A stretch of DNA of 64,000 nucleotides from Flavobacterium sp. AG291 (GCF_003350375.1 NZ_QQAR01000005.1:124001-188000), one strand, 5' to 3'; counted from the first letter of the stretch, positions 7,911 to 16,248 are shown. Notes: generated by a model from the sequence alone, not told the origin. Program-made: numbers and translations.

Positions 7911-9125
7911 TTATTGGCTGCAGTTGCCAGCAACGATTTCTGCTACTGTTGGATTATAAAGATTATCAGCTATATAAGCTGGTTGAATAAAAATACCTTC
8001 GTTTAACAAAGAAGTTAATGAACAAAAATCTTTGAGCCCATCATTTTGAAAAACAGACAATTCCGCCTTAAACATTGTTATATTTTGAAACCCTTCTAAT
8101 GACTGAAGAGCATCATTACTGCTTATTTCAAATTTATTTTCACTATAAAAAGGTGAGGTACTCAAAGTGGTTAACCCGGAAAAATGGCTTAATGTAGCCA
8201 GTGAGTCGTTACCAGAAATTATAAGATTTCCAAGTGTTTTTATATTCTGAACACCATTGCACGACTGTAGAGCATCACATGATGTAATCTTAAAAGAATC
8301 CATTTCCGTTATCGGTTGAAGACCTTCAATAGACACAAGATTAGGCAAATAATTCAATGTCAAACTTGATATGCCTTCTATGTTACCCATACCATCAAAG
8401 TTATAGAAACCGCAACTTGAAATTACAAATGACTTAACGTATTGAAGATTATCAAGTCCTTGGAAAGAAGATAATTCTGGATTGTTAGCAAGCCCAAACA
8501 TTACATTTACATTTTTTAGTCCATTGAGTCCATTCAAATTTTGTAGGTGATCATTATTTTCAATAAAAAAGTCATCAACTTCTTCGATAGATTGTAAGCC
8601 CTGAAGACTAGTAAGAGCATCATTGTTCCTGATAACTAAATCTCCAAAACTATTGTTTATACCAACATATTTAAGTGAGCTTAGAGGTGTCAATTCGGCG
8701 AGTGCCGAGTTATGCTGTATCGACAGAGATCCTGAAATAGACTCAAGATTATTTAATCCATTTATCGAAGTAAGTAACAAATTCTCACTAATAGTTAATG
8801 ACCCCTCAATTTTAATGAAAGAACTGAATCCTGCAATACTTGTAATATCACTATCAATAACAATAATTTCCATATCTTCTCCTTCTCCAACTGCTTCAAC
8901 ACGCGGGCCAATCATTATATTTCCTTTAATTGTACAGTATCCCTTCGCTGCGAAAGCATCAACTTCAGCCTGTGTAGAAAGCGCTACATTACCATTGTAA
9001 ACTTTTGAACACGGTGTTGGTATAGGATTCTCAGGATTTTGATTGTCTGGATTAACAGGAGCACTGTCGTCACTGCTACAAGCAAACAGTGTCATTGCCA
9101 AAAAGGCAAAAAATAGCTTTTTCAT
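7911..9125 (-). CDS. Lipoprotein with leucine-rich / receptor-L-domain-like repeats
   Basis: A 404-residue protein with a lipoprotein signal (MKKLFFAFLAMTLFACSSDD, lipid on the Cys of LFAC) and a Pro/Asn-rich linker. From about residue 45 it has 20-25-residue repeats of the type L.SI.GL.NL..I.G.L.I..N..L, matching receptor-L/LRR-like solenoids common in Bacteroidetes surface proteins. A C-terminal CSLTSLLNEG segment follows. Likely anchored in the outer membrane and possibly surface exposed, with a binding rather than enzymatic role. The gene is bracketed by two direct repeats of about 100 bp, suggesting movement or duplication of the segment. Confidence 0.8.
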   Translation of the reverse strand: MKKLFFAFLAMTLFACSSDDSAPVNPDNQNPENPIPTPCSKVYNGNVALSTQAEVDAFAAKGYCTIKGNIMIGPRVEAVGEGEDMEIIVIDSDITSIAGFSSFIKIEGSLTISENLLLTSINGLNNLESISGSLSIQHNSALAELTPLSSLKYVGINNSFGDLVIRNNDALTSLQGLQSIEEVDDFFIENNDHLQNLNGLNGLKNVNVMFGLANNPELSSFQGLDNLQYVKSFVISSCGFYNFDGMGNIEGISSLTLNYLPNLVSIEGLQPITEMDSFKITSCDALQSCNGVQNIKTLGNLIISGNDSLATLSHFSGLTTLSTSPFYSENKFEISSNDALQSLEGFQNITMFKAELSVFQNDGLKDFCSLTSLLNEGIFIQPAYIADNLYNPTVAEIVAGNCSQ

Positions 9126-9204
9126 TAGTTAAATTAATTGATTGTGGTGCAAATATATACAATTGTAGGAAATAGTTGGTTGATGGTTGTCGGTTGTCGG
9201 TTGA

Positions 9205-9314
9205 TGGGAGCTACACTCAAACCTAATAAAAAACGCAGCAAAGTGCTGCGTTTATATATAGTATTTGAATACACCCTACAGACGTAGCAGTGCTACGTCT
9301 CTACCAAAAAACTA
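9205..9314. repeat. Direct repeat copy 2 beside the leucine-rich lipoprotein gene
   Basis: Same order as the block at 7737-7850: CTCAAACC/CACCCAATAAAA, hairpin AAACGCAGCA/TGCTGCGTTT (9231-9253), palindrome GACGTAGCAGTGCTACGTC (9281-9299), then CTACCAAAAAACTA. GTTGTCGGTTG-type repeats precede both copies. Confidence 0.85.
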
Positions 9315-9375
9315 GTGTCATATTTGAACATCGGACATCCGGCTTCGGACAAAATCTAAAATCTGAAATCTGAAA

Positions 9376-10116
9376 TTAATACACACTCTTCTTACTCACC
9401 GTCCTGTTTACATCAATTACGTAGAACAGCGCCTGAATATCATTCATGTGCAGGGTAAAGTCGGTAAACTCGGGGCTGTCGTTAAGGGAGTGGCAGGTAA
9501 TGGTTCCCTCTTCCACATTATGGTCGATGATCTCCTTAAGGAGCGGCATTTTGCTTTGGGTAGTATAAATAACCCAGTACGGAAAATCGCGGTAGCGCAG
9601 CTTGCCCAGCCAGTGGTGGCGTTGCAGCTCGCGGGTAGAAACAATGCTGTTTCGGGTAACGGCATTGCTCGAACCATCGTCCATACTGTCGCCATTTACG
9701 CGAAAAGCCACATAGCGACCTTGCACCGGCTTATCGACCAAAATACCATGCTGACTCAGGTCCATTAAAAAATCGGCATCCTGATAGGTACTTAAAAACC
9801 CCGCCTGAACGTTGAACTCTGCCAATGGCATGAGCATATAATACTGTCCGTTAGGCAGCTCAATAAACTTGTTGCCGTTCTTGTTCTCAAAATCGTCAGC
9901 GAGTTTTACCAGTTCCTGGTGTTTTACGGTAGTAAAATTAGCCCTGTCCTGATTAAGCACTTTGTCTAATATTTCACTTTTTGATTTCGGGATAGGCTTA
10001 CCCTTCTCATAATTAATGATAGTTTCACGGCTTGCACCGATAAGGTCGGCCAATTCTTTTTGGGTCAGTCCAAGTGCTTCGCGTTTTTGTTTAATCGCTA
10101 ATCCGTCCATATTCAA
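9376..10116 (-). CDS. Phage-type repressor, XRE helix-turn-helix plus S24 (LexA/CI-like) domain
   Basis: A 246-residue regulator. Residues 3-60 form an XRE helix-turn-helix (KQKREALGLTQKELADLIGASRETIINYEKG). The C-terminal half is an S24-type dimerisation/autocleavage domain with the nucleophile Ser in NGDSMDDGS near residue 138. The general-base Lys may be the one in MPLLKEI, though spacing could not be verified. It is transcribed away from the + strand prophage genes, with a shared 120-base control region holding palindromic GTGG..CAC sites, as expected for a prophage switch. It probably represses the early genes starting at 10237 and might respond to DNA damage through self-cleavage. Confidence 0.88.
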   Translation of the reverse strand: MNMDGLAIKQKREALGLTQKELADLIGASRETIINYEKGKPIPKSKSEILDKVLNQDRANFTTVKHQELVKLADDFENKNGNKFIELPNGQYYMLMPLAEFNVQAGFLSTYQDADFLMDLSQHGILVDKPVQGRYVAFRVNGDSMDDGSSNAVTRNSIVSTRELQRHHWLGKLRYRDFPYWVIYTTQSKMPLLKEIIDHNVEEGTITCHSLNDSPEFTDFTLHMNDIQALFYVIDVNRTVSKKSVY

Positions 10117-10178
10117 ATCTTTAGGGGCATTGTTAATAAAATCGCATACCTAAAGTGTAAAATTTAACCTTTAAACAT

Positions 10179-10209
10179 TTTGCAATGTGGAATATTACAC
10201 TTAACTTTG
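10179..10209 (+). promoter_or_regulatory. Bacteroidetes-type promoter of the prophage early genes
   Basis: TTTG at 10179-10182, 19 bases, then TAACTTTG at 10202-10209, exactly the TTTG-N19-TAnnTTTG consensus. The ATG of the first gene follows 28 bases later. Confidence 0.75.
10187..10200. promoter_or_regulatory. Operator-like palindrome inside the early promoter spacer
   Basis: GTGGAATATTACAC has dyad symmetry (GTG.AATATT.CAC) and lies between the -33 and -7 boxes, where a bound repressor would block RNA polymerase. Confidence 0.5.
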
Positions 10210-10236
10210 CATCATATTCAACAAAGGTACTAAAAA

Positions 10237-10479
10237 ATGCACAACTTCAACATCCAACCCAAAGAAAAAGTGGAACTAAATGCCATAACCTCAGCAGAAC
10301 AAGGGCATTCCACCTTACAAAAAAGTTCAACAAAAGTGGAATATACCACTAAAAACGAACAAAATAAGACTTCAAACACCCCAAACAGGGTTACAGTTAC
10401 CACAGTAACACACAGTGAAGAAGAAAAAAAAGCAATATTACACTTTAACCGCGACAGGAGGTTTACTATTACAGAGTAA
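10237..10479 (+). CDS. Small prophage early protein, unknown
   Basis: An 80-residue hydrophilic protein, rich in Thr, Lys, Glu and Asn, with no predicted membrane segment and no family I recognise. It is the first gene right of the repressor-operator region and has a perfect Bacteroidetes promoter, so it is in the position of a cro or excision-control gene, but no helix-turn-helix is visible. A second operator-like palindrome lies within the gene (10336-10349). It may be degenerate, since a repeat cluster interrupts the region right after it. Confidence 0.55.
   Translation: MHNFNIQPKEKVELNAITSAEQGHSTLQKSSTKVEYTTKNEQNKTSNTPNRVTVTTVTHSEEEKKAILHFNRDRRFTITE
10336..10349. promoter_or_regulatory. 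Second operator-like palindrome
   Basis: GTGGAATATACCAC: both 7-base halves read GTGG(A/T)ATA on their own strand. It shares the GTGGAATAT half-site with 10187-10200. Confidence 0.45.
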
Positions 10480-10539
10480 GCTCCCTAACCTGCCTCGGCG
10501 GGGAAATTATCAGCAAAACCCATTAAAGCTGAGTGAAGC

Positions 10540-10577
10540 TGCTCCCCTCTCCTTGGGAGAGGGGTTGGGGGTGAGGC
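10540..10577. repeat. CCCCTCTCC...GGGGTGAGGCC palindromic repeat
   Basis: CCCCTCTCCTTGGGAGAGG followed by GGTTGGGGGTGAGGCC. Relatives stand at 21113-21135, 24573-24603, 24704-24737, 36520-36592 and 44315-44352. Confidence 0.8.
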
Positions 10578-10579
10578 CA

Positions 10580-10762
10580 AAAAAACTACTAAAGAAGATT
10601 CGCAAACAGCAAGCCCTCATCGAGAACCTCAAAACCCTGCCCTACTACACCGTCTTTAACCAACGGGCCCAACAGGAAAAAGACATCGCAAAGGCAGAGA
10701 AGAAGTTGCACAGTTTGCAGTCGCAGTATTCGGTCGCAGTGAACAACGTTCTGTCATTCTGA
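10580..10762 (+). pseudogene. Remnant of a small coiled-coil prophage protein
   Basis: The frame encodes KKLLKKIRKQQALIENLKTL then PYYTVFNQRAQQEKDIAKAEKKLHSLQ, a plausible Lys/Gln/Leu coiled coil. Upstream, the same frame runs into repeat sequence (the CCCCTCTCC palindrome), and the last residues are made by a CAGTCGCAGTATTCGGTCGCAG-type repeat and a GTCATTCTGAA repeat. No proper start codon precedes the coiled-coil part. I read it as a gene whose 5' end was lost to repeat insertion. Confidence 0.4.
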
Positions 10763-10829
10763 ACGAAACGCAGTGCAGTGAAGAATCTCTTTTGGAATTT
10801 TAAGAGATTTCTCCTGTCGCCGAAATGAC
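10753..10829. repeat. GTCATTCTGAA-family palindrome
   Basis: Opens GTCATTCTGAACGAAACGC and closes GAAATGACA, with GAATCTC/GAGATTTCT in the middle. Confidence 0.8.
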
Positions 10830-10898
10830 ATAGTACATCGGACTTCCGACATCGGACAAACCAAAACATCAAGACTTCAATCAAAAGACTAAAACAAA

Positions 10899-11153
10899 AT
10901 GACAATCAAAGGAACCATCGAACACATTGAGTACCGCAACACCGCAGGATACGAGAAAAAAGTAGTAACCATTATGCCCGACCACAGGCAGCGTGCCTTT
11001 GTAGAATTCCGCGGCAGGAAAATGGACGACCTGCACGGCTACAAAGAAAACGACGAGATACAGGTAAACGTACTGCTGGAAGGCAAAACCTCTAAAAACA
11101 GCGGCATACAATATAACAATATGGTGGTTACGGAGGTAGTGCAAGCCCCCTAG
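10899..11153 (+). CDS. Small OB-fold-like protein (DUF3127-like)
   Basis: An 84-residue protein with the layout of the short DUF3127-type OB-fold proteins of Bacteroidetes phages: MTIKGTIEHI strand, KKVVTIMPDHRQRAFVEFRG, a DDLHGYKENDEIQVNVLLEGK turn and a closing GIQYNNMVVTEV strand. Such proteins are thought to act near single-stranded DNA in phage replication modules; that is inference here. A related protein is encoded at 11898. The last codons (QAP stop) come from the inverted repeat that starts at 11144, so the natural C-terminus may have been replaced. Confidence 0.65.
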   Translation: MTIKGTIEHIEYRNTAGYEKKVVTIMPDHRQRAFVEFRGRKMDDLHGYKENDEIQVNVLLEGKTSKNSGIQYNNMVVTEVVQAP

Positions 11154-11243
11154 CCCCCAAAGGGGAACTCTTACTCAGAATTATTTACAACCTCCCCCAA
11201 TTGCCGTATGAGTGGCAATTCCCCCTTTGGGGGTTAGGGGGCT
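11144..11243. repeat. Inverted repeat AGCCCCCTAGCCCCCAAAGG
   Basis: The left arm (11144-11167) and its inverted partner (11219-11243, TTTGGGGGTTAGGGGGCT) are separated by about 50 bp containing ATTGCCGTATGAGTGGCAAT, itself a small hairpin. This is another intergenic palindrome family. Confidence 0.85.
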
Positions 11244-11261
11244 AATCTTAACTCAAAAACC

Positions 11262-11606
11262 ATGGAATCAAAACAACAGGAATATACCGAAAAGATCTTA
11301 GGCCAGTTACAACAGCTATTTAGCGAAGAGAACGAAAACCGCATCAACATCAGCGAACTGGAAGACAACAGCAACGCATCCGACTTCTTTCACGCACTTG
11401 CCAACCTTGCACCCACTGTAGTCTACACCAAACTTACCCAAAAGGAAATAGGCACGCTCGACTTTAACCACATTGCCAACAGGCTGTGTTTTCAGAATTG
11501 CTTTGTAAAACAGGACAGCCCGGAGTCGCAGTCTCAGTCGCAGTCTCAGTCGCAGTCTCAGTCGCAGTCTCAGTCGCAGTCTCAGTTGGCAGCAACAGCT
11601 GAGTAA
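11262..11606 (+). CDS. Prophage hypothetical protein with a Ser-Gln repeat tail
   Basis: A 114-residue protein. Residues 1-86 form a mixed helical domain (YTEKILGQLQQLFSEENENRI, FFHALANLAPTVVYTKLTQKEIG, LDFNHIANRLCFQNCF) that I do not recognise. From about residue 90 the sequence is (Ser-Gln)n, encoded by five tandem 12-base units CAGTCGCAGTCT (about 11523-11585), ending in LAATAE. The unit is a multiple of three, so copy-number change alters tail length but not frame. The same 12-mer-type repeat occurs in intergenic spacers (for example near 3627 and 10720), so the tail looks like repeat DNA captured by the gene. Confidence 0.65.
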   Translation: MESKQQEYTEKILGQLQQLFSEENENRINISELEDNSNASDFFHALANLAPTVVYTKLTQKEIGTLDFNHIANRLCFQNCFVKQDSPESQSQSQSQSQSQSQSQSQSQLAATAE

Positions 11607-11612
11607 GCATTC

Positions 11613-11790
11613 CCGAGTGAAGCTACGGCATTAAACTCTGTGGCGTGAAGCAAATTGGATATTGAGGCGTTAAGAAGCATCCGCTGTTTGAGGCGAAGCC
11701 GAGTTCGGATGGTTTAGCCGAGATATTCAATTTGTAGCCTAAGGAGTTCAGCCGTGCCTTTTTGCTTCTTTTGTGGCAAGACAAAAGAAG
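11613..11790. repeat. 178-bp dispersed repeat, copy 1
   Basis: Begins CCGAGTGAAGCT, includes GGCATTAAACTCTGTGGCGT, GAAGCATCCGCTGTTTGAGG, GCCTAAGGAGTTCAGCCGTG and ends CTTTTGTGGCAAGACAAAAG. Copy 2 is at 13471-13648 and an internally deleted copy 3 at 22796-22897. It has no coding frame. It has the look of a non-autonomous element, but I see no clear terminal inverted repeats. Confidence 0.85.
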
Positions 11791-11897
11791 AAATAAGAAG
11801 AGATTGCTTCGTCCGTTCGGCTTTCAGCCTCACATGGAGAAGAGTGGAGTGAGGAATCTTTAAATATTTCAATCATTCAATCTTAAATAAAATTACC

Positions 11898-12143
11898 ATG
11901 TACAAAATAAAAGGCATAATCACCGCTATAGGCGACATAAAAACAACAAAACTGGGCACTGCCGTACAGCAGCTGCACTTTGAACAGGAAACCGGCAGAA
12001 TGTTTTACCCCTCTGCCCTGGGCACCAAGATAGACCTGCTAAAGGATATGCTGCCCGGCGACGTAGCCGAACTTGAATTTCATATCTCAGGCTCAAAAGG
12101 AACGTATAACAATGTAATAATTGACAATTTGGTGAGAGTGTAA
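11898..12143 (+). CDS. Small OB-fold-like prophage protein (DUF3127-like)
   Basis: An 81-residue beta-rich protein, MYKIKGIITAIGDIKTTKLG, then VQQLHFEQETGRMFYPSAL, LLKDMLPGDVAELEFHISG and a final YNNVIIDNLVRV strand, the same five-strand plan as the gene at 10899. Probably a single-stranded-DNA- or replication-associated phage protein. Its TAA stop overlaps the ATG of the replication-type gene by one base (TAATG), so the two are translationally coupled. The ATG at 11898 follows a normal AT-rich leader. Confidence 0.65.
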   Translation: MYKIKGIITAIGDIKTTKLGTAVQQLHFEQETGRMFYPSALGTKIDLLKDMLPGDVAELEFHISGSKGTYNNVIIDNLVRV

Positions 12144-12910
12144 TGAAGGACCCCGCTTTTTTGTTTTATCCTGGCGATTATTTTCGCGATACACAATGCC
12201 TAAGCGATAATGTGCAGGCTGTTTATGTAAGGATTATGTGCGAACATATGAGAAACATATGCATTTCGCATACACAGTTAGCTTTCTTTACAAAAAACCT
12301 TTCGGCGGAAGAAACCTCTCAGCTATTATCAATACTTATAAAGACAAATGAAGGCTATCAGATTGAATGGGTAGTAGATAGTATTCTTAAACGTAAAGCA
12401 TATACCGAATCAAGACGTAATAACAGAAAAGGAAAACCAAAAGAAAATGACAATCCTACTAAAAAATCTCCTTCAACATATGTTTCACATATGGAAAATG
12501 AAGGTGAAATTGAAAGTGAAATTGTAATTGTATCTGATAATGATAATGGAATTGTAACTGAAAGAGGAAAAGGGGGTGTGGGGGAAAAACCAAATCTCAT
12601 TTATCCTTTTGAATCGGAGAATTTTCTAAATCAATGGAAAGTCTGGAAACAATATACGGATGAACAGCACGACTTTGCTTTCTATTCTGAAACAACAGAG
12701 CAGGCAGCCCTCTCGAAACTTGGAAAGCTCTCGAAATATGACGAAGCCACTGCCATAGCGATAATGCACCAGAGTATGGCAAACGGCTGGAAAGGTTTCT
12801 TTGAAGAGAATACCACACATGGAAGCACAAAACAACCTTCCGGCAAAGGCGAAAGCAGCTATAGCGACGCTTTCAAACGAAAGATTGTTGGCCGTTTACA
12901 GTCCGAATAA
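12143..12910 (+). CDS. Phage replication-organiser-like protein (YdaU/DUF1376-like)
   Basis: A 255-residue protein. The N-terminus, DPAFLFYPGDYFRDTQCLSDNVQAVYVRIMCEH, has the FYPGD(Y/F) opening and helix pattern of the YdaU/DUF1376 family found at phage replication loci. After it come a basic low-complexity stretch (RRNNRKGKPKENDNPTKK), an acidic linker, and a C-terminal domain (FLNQWKVWKQYTDEQH, AIMHQSMANGWKGFFEEN) resembling the DnaD-like tail that contacts helicase loaders. Position after the OB-fold gene supports a replication role. It overlaps the next gene by 89 bases in another frame. Confidence 0.7.
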   Translation: MKDPAFLFYPGDYFRDTQCLSDNVQAVYVRIMCEHMRNICISHTQLAFFTKNLSAEETSQLLSILIKTNEGYQIEWVVDSILKRKAYTESRRNNRKGKPKENDNPTKKSPSTYVSHMENEGEIESEIVIVSDNDNGIVTERGKGGVGEKPNLIYPFESENFLNQWKVWKQYTDEQHDFAFYSETTEQAALSKLGKLSKYDEATAIAIMHQSMANGWKGFFEENTTHGSTKQPSGKGESSYSDAFKRKIVGRLQSE

Positions 12911-13370
12911 CTGTATGCGCCACGCCGGGAAGCTCGCAACCATAGAAGATGCCATGAACAGTACCGCGCCCACCCTTGGCACCCTGCACCGCGAGAAAAG
13001 CCGTGACTTTACCATAGGGCTCGTAATGGGGTGGCTGGTATACCTTAACGAACTGCTCGCCCTGCGAAAGCCCATGAGCGAAGACCAGATAGAACTGTGC
13101 GCTACCGAGATAACCGATACGTACTACACCCTTAAGATGAGCGACCTGACCTATTTGTTCAGACGTATTATTTCGGGACAATATGGCGAGTTTTATGAGA
13201 GTCTGACCATATCCAAGGTGCTTACGTTCTTCAGGGAATATTTTGACGAACGCTGCCGCCTCGCCGCACAACAATCGATGCGCCAACATGCCGACTTTTC
13301 GAGCCAGGACACATTTAACTATTCGCAGAACCTCCGCAGGATATGGAATGGAGACTCAAAAGGTTATTGA
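12822..13370 (+). CDS. Prophage protein next to the replication gene, unknown
   Basis: A 182-residue mostly helical protein starting at the ATG at 12822 (MEAQNNLPAKAKAAIATLSN); an ATG 21 bases upstream is also in frame. The segment MSDLTYLFRRIISGQYGEFYESLTISKVLTFFREYFDERC resembles a conserved block in Bacteroidetes phage proteins encoded after the replication protein; I cannot name the function. The long overlap with the preceding gene shows the two were kept as a unit. Confidence 0.65.
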   Translation, partial: EAQNNLPAKAKAAIATLSNERLLAVYSPNNCMRHAGKLATIEDAMNSTAPTLGTLHREKSRDFTIGLVMGWLVYLNELLALRKPMSEDQIELCATEITDTYYTLKMSDLTYLFRRIISGQYGEFYESLTISKVLTFFREYFDERCRLAAQQSMRQHADFSSQDTFNYSQNLRRIWNGDSKGY

Positions 13371-14164
13371 GTTATCGGGTTTGGGGTTCAGGGTTGCCAC
13401 GATTGCTGACAGAACGCAGATACCGCAGATCTTGGCGGATAATCGCGGATTTCAGCACGATTGAGCCATTCCGAGTGAAGCTAACGGCATTAAACTACGT
13501 GGCGTAAAGCAAATCGGAACTTGAGGCGTGAAGAAGCATCCGCTGTTTGAGGCGAAGCCGAGTTCGGATGGTTTAGTCGAAAGGTTCGATTTGTAGCCTA
13601 AGGAGTTCAGCCGTGCCTTTTTGCTTCTTTTGTGGCAAGACAAAAGAAAAAGCTCTTTGACATACTGTAAAAAATTCAATATTCCCCCACGGGAAAACTA
13701 AACACTCCAGGATTATGAGAAATTATACCGCTGAGATGCACAAAGCATTTACAGAGCGCCGCTGAGAAATTCAGTCTTTTAGCACACTGAGAAATTCTGC
13801 CATTGGCAGAATAAGCTCCGGGCGCTCACTTAACTAAATAAACTTTGTGCATCTCTGAGTTTTCTCAGTGTGTCTCTGTGTTACAGCCAACTGAAACCCT
13901 TTTAGGGTTATTGCGTTTCGGGTTTCTGGTTAAGGGTTGCCACGATTGAGCCTATCCGAGTGAAGCTTCGAATAACCGAATCAACAAATAACCAAAACTA
14001 AACCCCTCACGGGTTTTCCATACACCGCTTTTGCGGCCATTCATCCGATTTTACACTACCGTAATCTGATTCTATAGGTTAATCTGCTAAAAATAAATAG
14101 CTTTACATCTAATTATCAGGATACCAAACCAATATTTCGATATAAATCTAAAATCCAACTAACC
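13371..14164. repeat. Gene-free stretch filled by repeats
   Basis: Four elements are visible. A GCGGAT-family copy lies at 13417-13462. The second 178-bp repeat occupies 13471-13648. Between about 13730 and 13890 an inverted pair (GAGATGCACAAAG and CTTTGTGCATCTC) encloses AGAAATTCAGTC/CTGAGAAATTC segments. Loose GAGTGAAGCTTCG fragments lie near 13960. No coding frame with family resemblance is seen. Confidence 0.75.
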
Positions 14165-14467
14165 ATGGCATTACTAACAAGAACACAAATAAAAACGGTG
14201 GTTTTAAAGAGCCTTAAAACCATTGCCGACCTGCCCGAAGACCCTGAGGCAGCTACTTTTGCCGCTTTTGATAATTTTCAGAAGCACGTTTTCCTTTCCA
14301 CACTCAAAGGTCAGATAAACGCCCTGCCCTACTACATGAACGACGGCAGCACCAGCTATCTCGCCTATTATAACATTAACCTTACACCCGACTCTACCGA
14401 CGAATGGCCTACCGTAGCCGACTGTATTGACTGGATAATTGAAAACCAGAGAGTTGTTTACCTTTAA
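14165..14467 (+). CDS. Small prophage protein, unknown
   Basis: A 100-residue protein, MALLTRTQIKTVVLKSLKTI, with a helical N-terminal half, a central TFAAFDNFQKHVFLSTLKGQIN helix and a Trp/Ile-rich end (VADCIDWIIENQRVVYL). No family recognised. It is 11 bases upstream of the exported 420-residue protein and probably co-transcribed with it. Codon use and GC resemble the terminase genes, not the AT-rich cassette that follows. Confidence 0.6.
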   Translation: MALLTRTQIKTVVLKSLKTIADLPEDPEAATFAAFDNFQKHVFLSTLKGQINALPYYMNDGSTSYLAYYNINLTPDSTDEWPTVADCIDWIIENQRVVYL

Positions 14468-14478
14468 TACCATCCAAC

Positions 14479-15741
14479 ATGAAATACCTTTTTTACCTGC
14501 TCCTTGCCTTAAGCATACCCTTGCCGGCACTGGCACAAACCGATATTGTTACACCCACTAAAATTGCCCTTATCAAAAACACCGTGGGCGAAGCATCAAT
14601 GTCTATCGATATTCAGCTGGATATAGCTAAAAACGAAAGCATCGACTTTGACCACTGGATAAACCACCCCGAAGACAAGCCTAAGGTTTCGCTTCAGTAT
14701 GGCGACCAGAAATCAGACTGTCCGCTGCGCGTAAGGCCCGAAGCTTCGGCAAAGAATTCGATAGGGTTTATCGTAAGCGGATTTACCGAGTCGACCCTCG
14801 AACGCTTTTTAAACCGTGACCACGACAACCAGATAAAACTGCTGGTAGAAAATGATGTACGGGTAAATCTGCTGCATACACCCGACACTATGGCAACATC
14901 GCATCTTCTGGTCATTAAAGCCGATGTGCTCAACAAAATGATAAACGACCAGCTTACCATTACCGCCGACGACCGTAGCGGTTTCCTGACCTCTCTGAAC
15001 AACTTTTACTACTACCAGAACAAGGTCGATTTTGGGGTGCAGCCCTCGCAGGACACCGTAAAAACAAGCTATATCCTTACGATGAAGCTGCAAAACGCTT
15101 ACAATCGCAAGAACTTCCTGAAGTGCGACGACTCCAAAAAGGGCACTCCCATATACTGGAGCCTGGACACGCGCCTGAGCACCGAGTTTAAGGATTCGCT
15201 AAACTACATTAAGTTCTACCCCGTTAACCTGATGTGGGAGAACTACAGCAAAAAGATTCCGTTCCAACTAAGCATAAAGGCAGGACATGAGTCGAGTCAG
15301 GATTTCATCAGCAAAAGAGCCGCACTCGACGCATCGATAACCCTGATTACGCCAAACGCCATAAACCTTACCACAGCCCAGTCCAACCGTTTGCGCCTGA
15401 AACCCGTAATCACGGCAGGGATAAAAGGCTATTATGACTATTCCAACAACGTGGAAGCCTTTACATCGGGTCAGCCCCACGTAGACGGGTATTATTATGT
15501 ACCGGTATTTAACAACTACGCCATCATCTTCGAGGGTACCGCCTTTTACGACATGAGTACTGTGCGCAACCCCGACAAAAAGGTTCAGGGCAACTACTCG
15601 GTAACACTGGGTGCCGAGATACCTAAAACAGGCTTTAAGGCCATGTTTAAGTACGTAGACGGTAAAAGCGACATCAACTTTAAAGACGGCTCAGTAATAG
15701 CGATAGGACTGCTGATGGATTTCTTCCAGGAGAAGAAGTAA
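14479..15741 (+). CDS. Exported protein of unknown function in the prophage region
   Basis: A 420-residue protein with a signal peptide (MKYLFYLLLALSIPLPALAQ). The mature part is beta-rich with alternating hydrophobic residues. The C-terminal third has strands such as LKPVITAGIKGYYDY, YAIIFEGTAFYDMS, YSVTLGAEIPKTGFKAMFKYVDG and a final VIAIGLLMDFF, which would suit an outer-membrane barrel or a jelly-roll structure. I do not recognise a family. A secreted host-type protein on the + strand among phage genes could be a lysogenic-conversion gene, but that is inference. Confidence 0.6.
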   Translation: MKYLFYLLLALSIPLPALAQTDIVTPTKIALIKNTVGEASMSIDIQLDIAKNESIDFDHWINHPEDKPKVSLQYGDQKSDCPLRVRPEASAKNSIGFIVSGFTESTLERFLNRDHDNQIKLLVENDVRVNLLHTPDTMATSHLLVIKADVLNKMINDQLTITADDRSGFLTSLNNFYYYQNKVDFGVQPSQDTVKTSYILTMKLQNAYNRKNFLKCDDSKKGTPIYWSLDTRLSTEFKDSLNYIKFYPVNLMWENYSKKIPFQLSIKAGHESSQDFISKRAALDASITLITPNAINLTTAQSNRLRLKPVITAGIKGYYDYSNNVEAFTSGQPHVDGYYYVPVFNNYAIIFEGTAFYDMSTVRNPDKKVQGNYSVTLGAEIPKTGFKAMFKYVDGKSDINFKDGSVIAIGLLMDFFQEKK

Positions 15742-16248
15742 GCTGCGCTGTTTCGGGTTATTGAGTTGCGAGTTTAGGGTTGCCACGGTTGCTTTTATAG
15801 GTTTTGTCATTCTGAGCGGAATGCAATGGAGTGGAGGCACGAGGCTTTAGCCGACTGGCGAAGCAAATCTCAGAATACGCTTTGTCATTCTGACGAAGGA
15901 AGAATCTATATTAATACCAATAAATACCATTTGAACGCGGATGACGCGGATCTAGGCGGATGAACGCGGATACAGCAATAGTGGTTTCCCCTCCCTTGGA
16001 GGGGTGTTACGCCACGGCGAAAGGGGGTGGTTAATCCCTCTTACTGCAACGACAGAATTCACCCCTATGAAAATTGGGTTTAGAAGAATGGTTTGTTTTT
16101 ATTTGCTTTGAATTAGTGATGCCCAAACCTCCAAAGCTGTCAACTTCAGATATACAAGAAATGTTTAGAATGATAAGACATGTAGATAATTCAACGCTAA
16201 ATGATTATTAAGCGCTTAATAGTCAATGTTAAAAAGTTACAATAAAAA
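15742..16248. repeat. Repeat-rich spacer
   Basis: In order: a GTCATTCTGA-family copy with a GACTGGCGAAGC insertion (15806-15912), a GCGGAT-family copy (15932-15982) and a lone left arm of the GGTTTCCCCTCC element (15987-16033). After that arm comes CAGAATTC, which also occurs at the end of the DUF559 gene, so a DUF559 copy may have been lost here. A 30-codon frame at 16119-16211 (MPKPPKLSTSDIQEMFRMIR...) is too short to call. Confidence 0.7.

Noticed and set aside
10415..10762. Full 115-residue frame as a gene
   Set aside because: Its first half overlaps another gene and then reads through a CCCCTCTCC palindrome. Only the coiled-coil part (10580-10762) looks protein-derived, so only that is listed.
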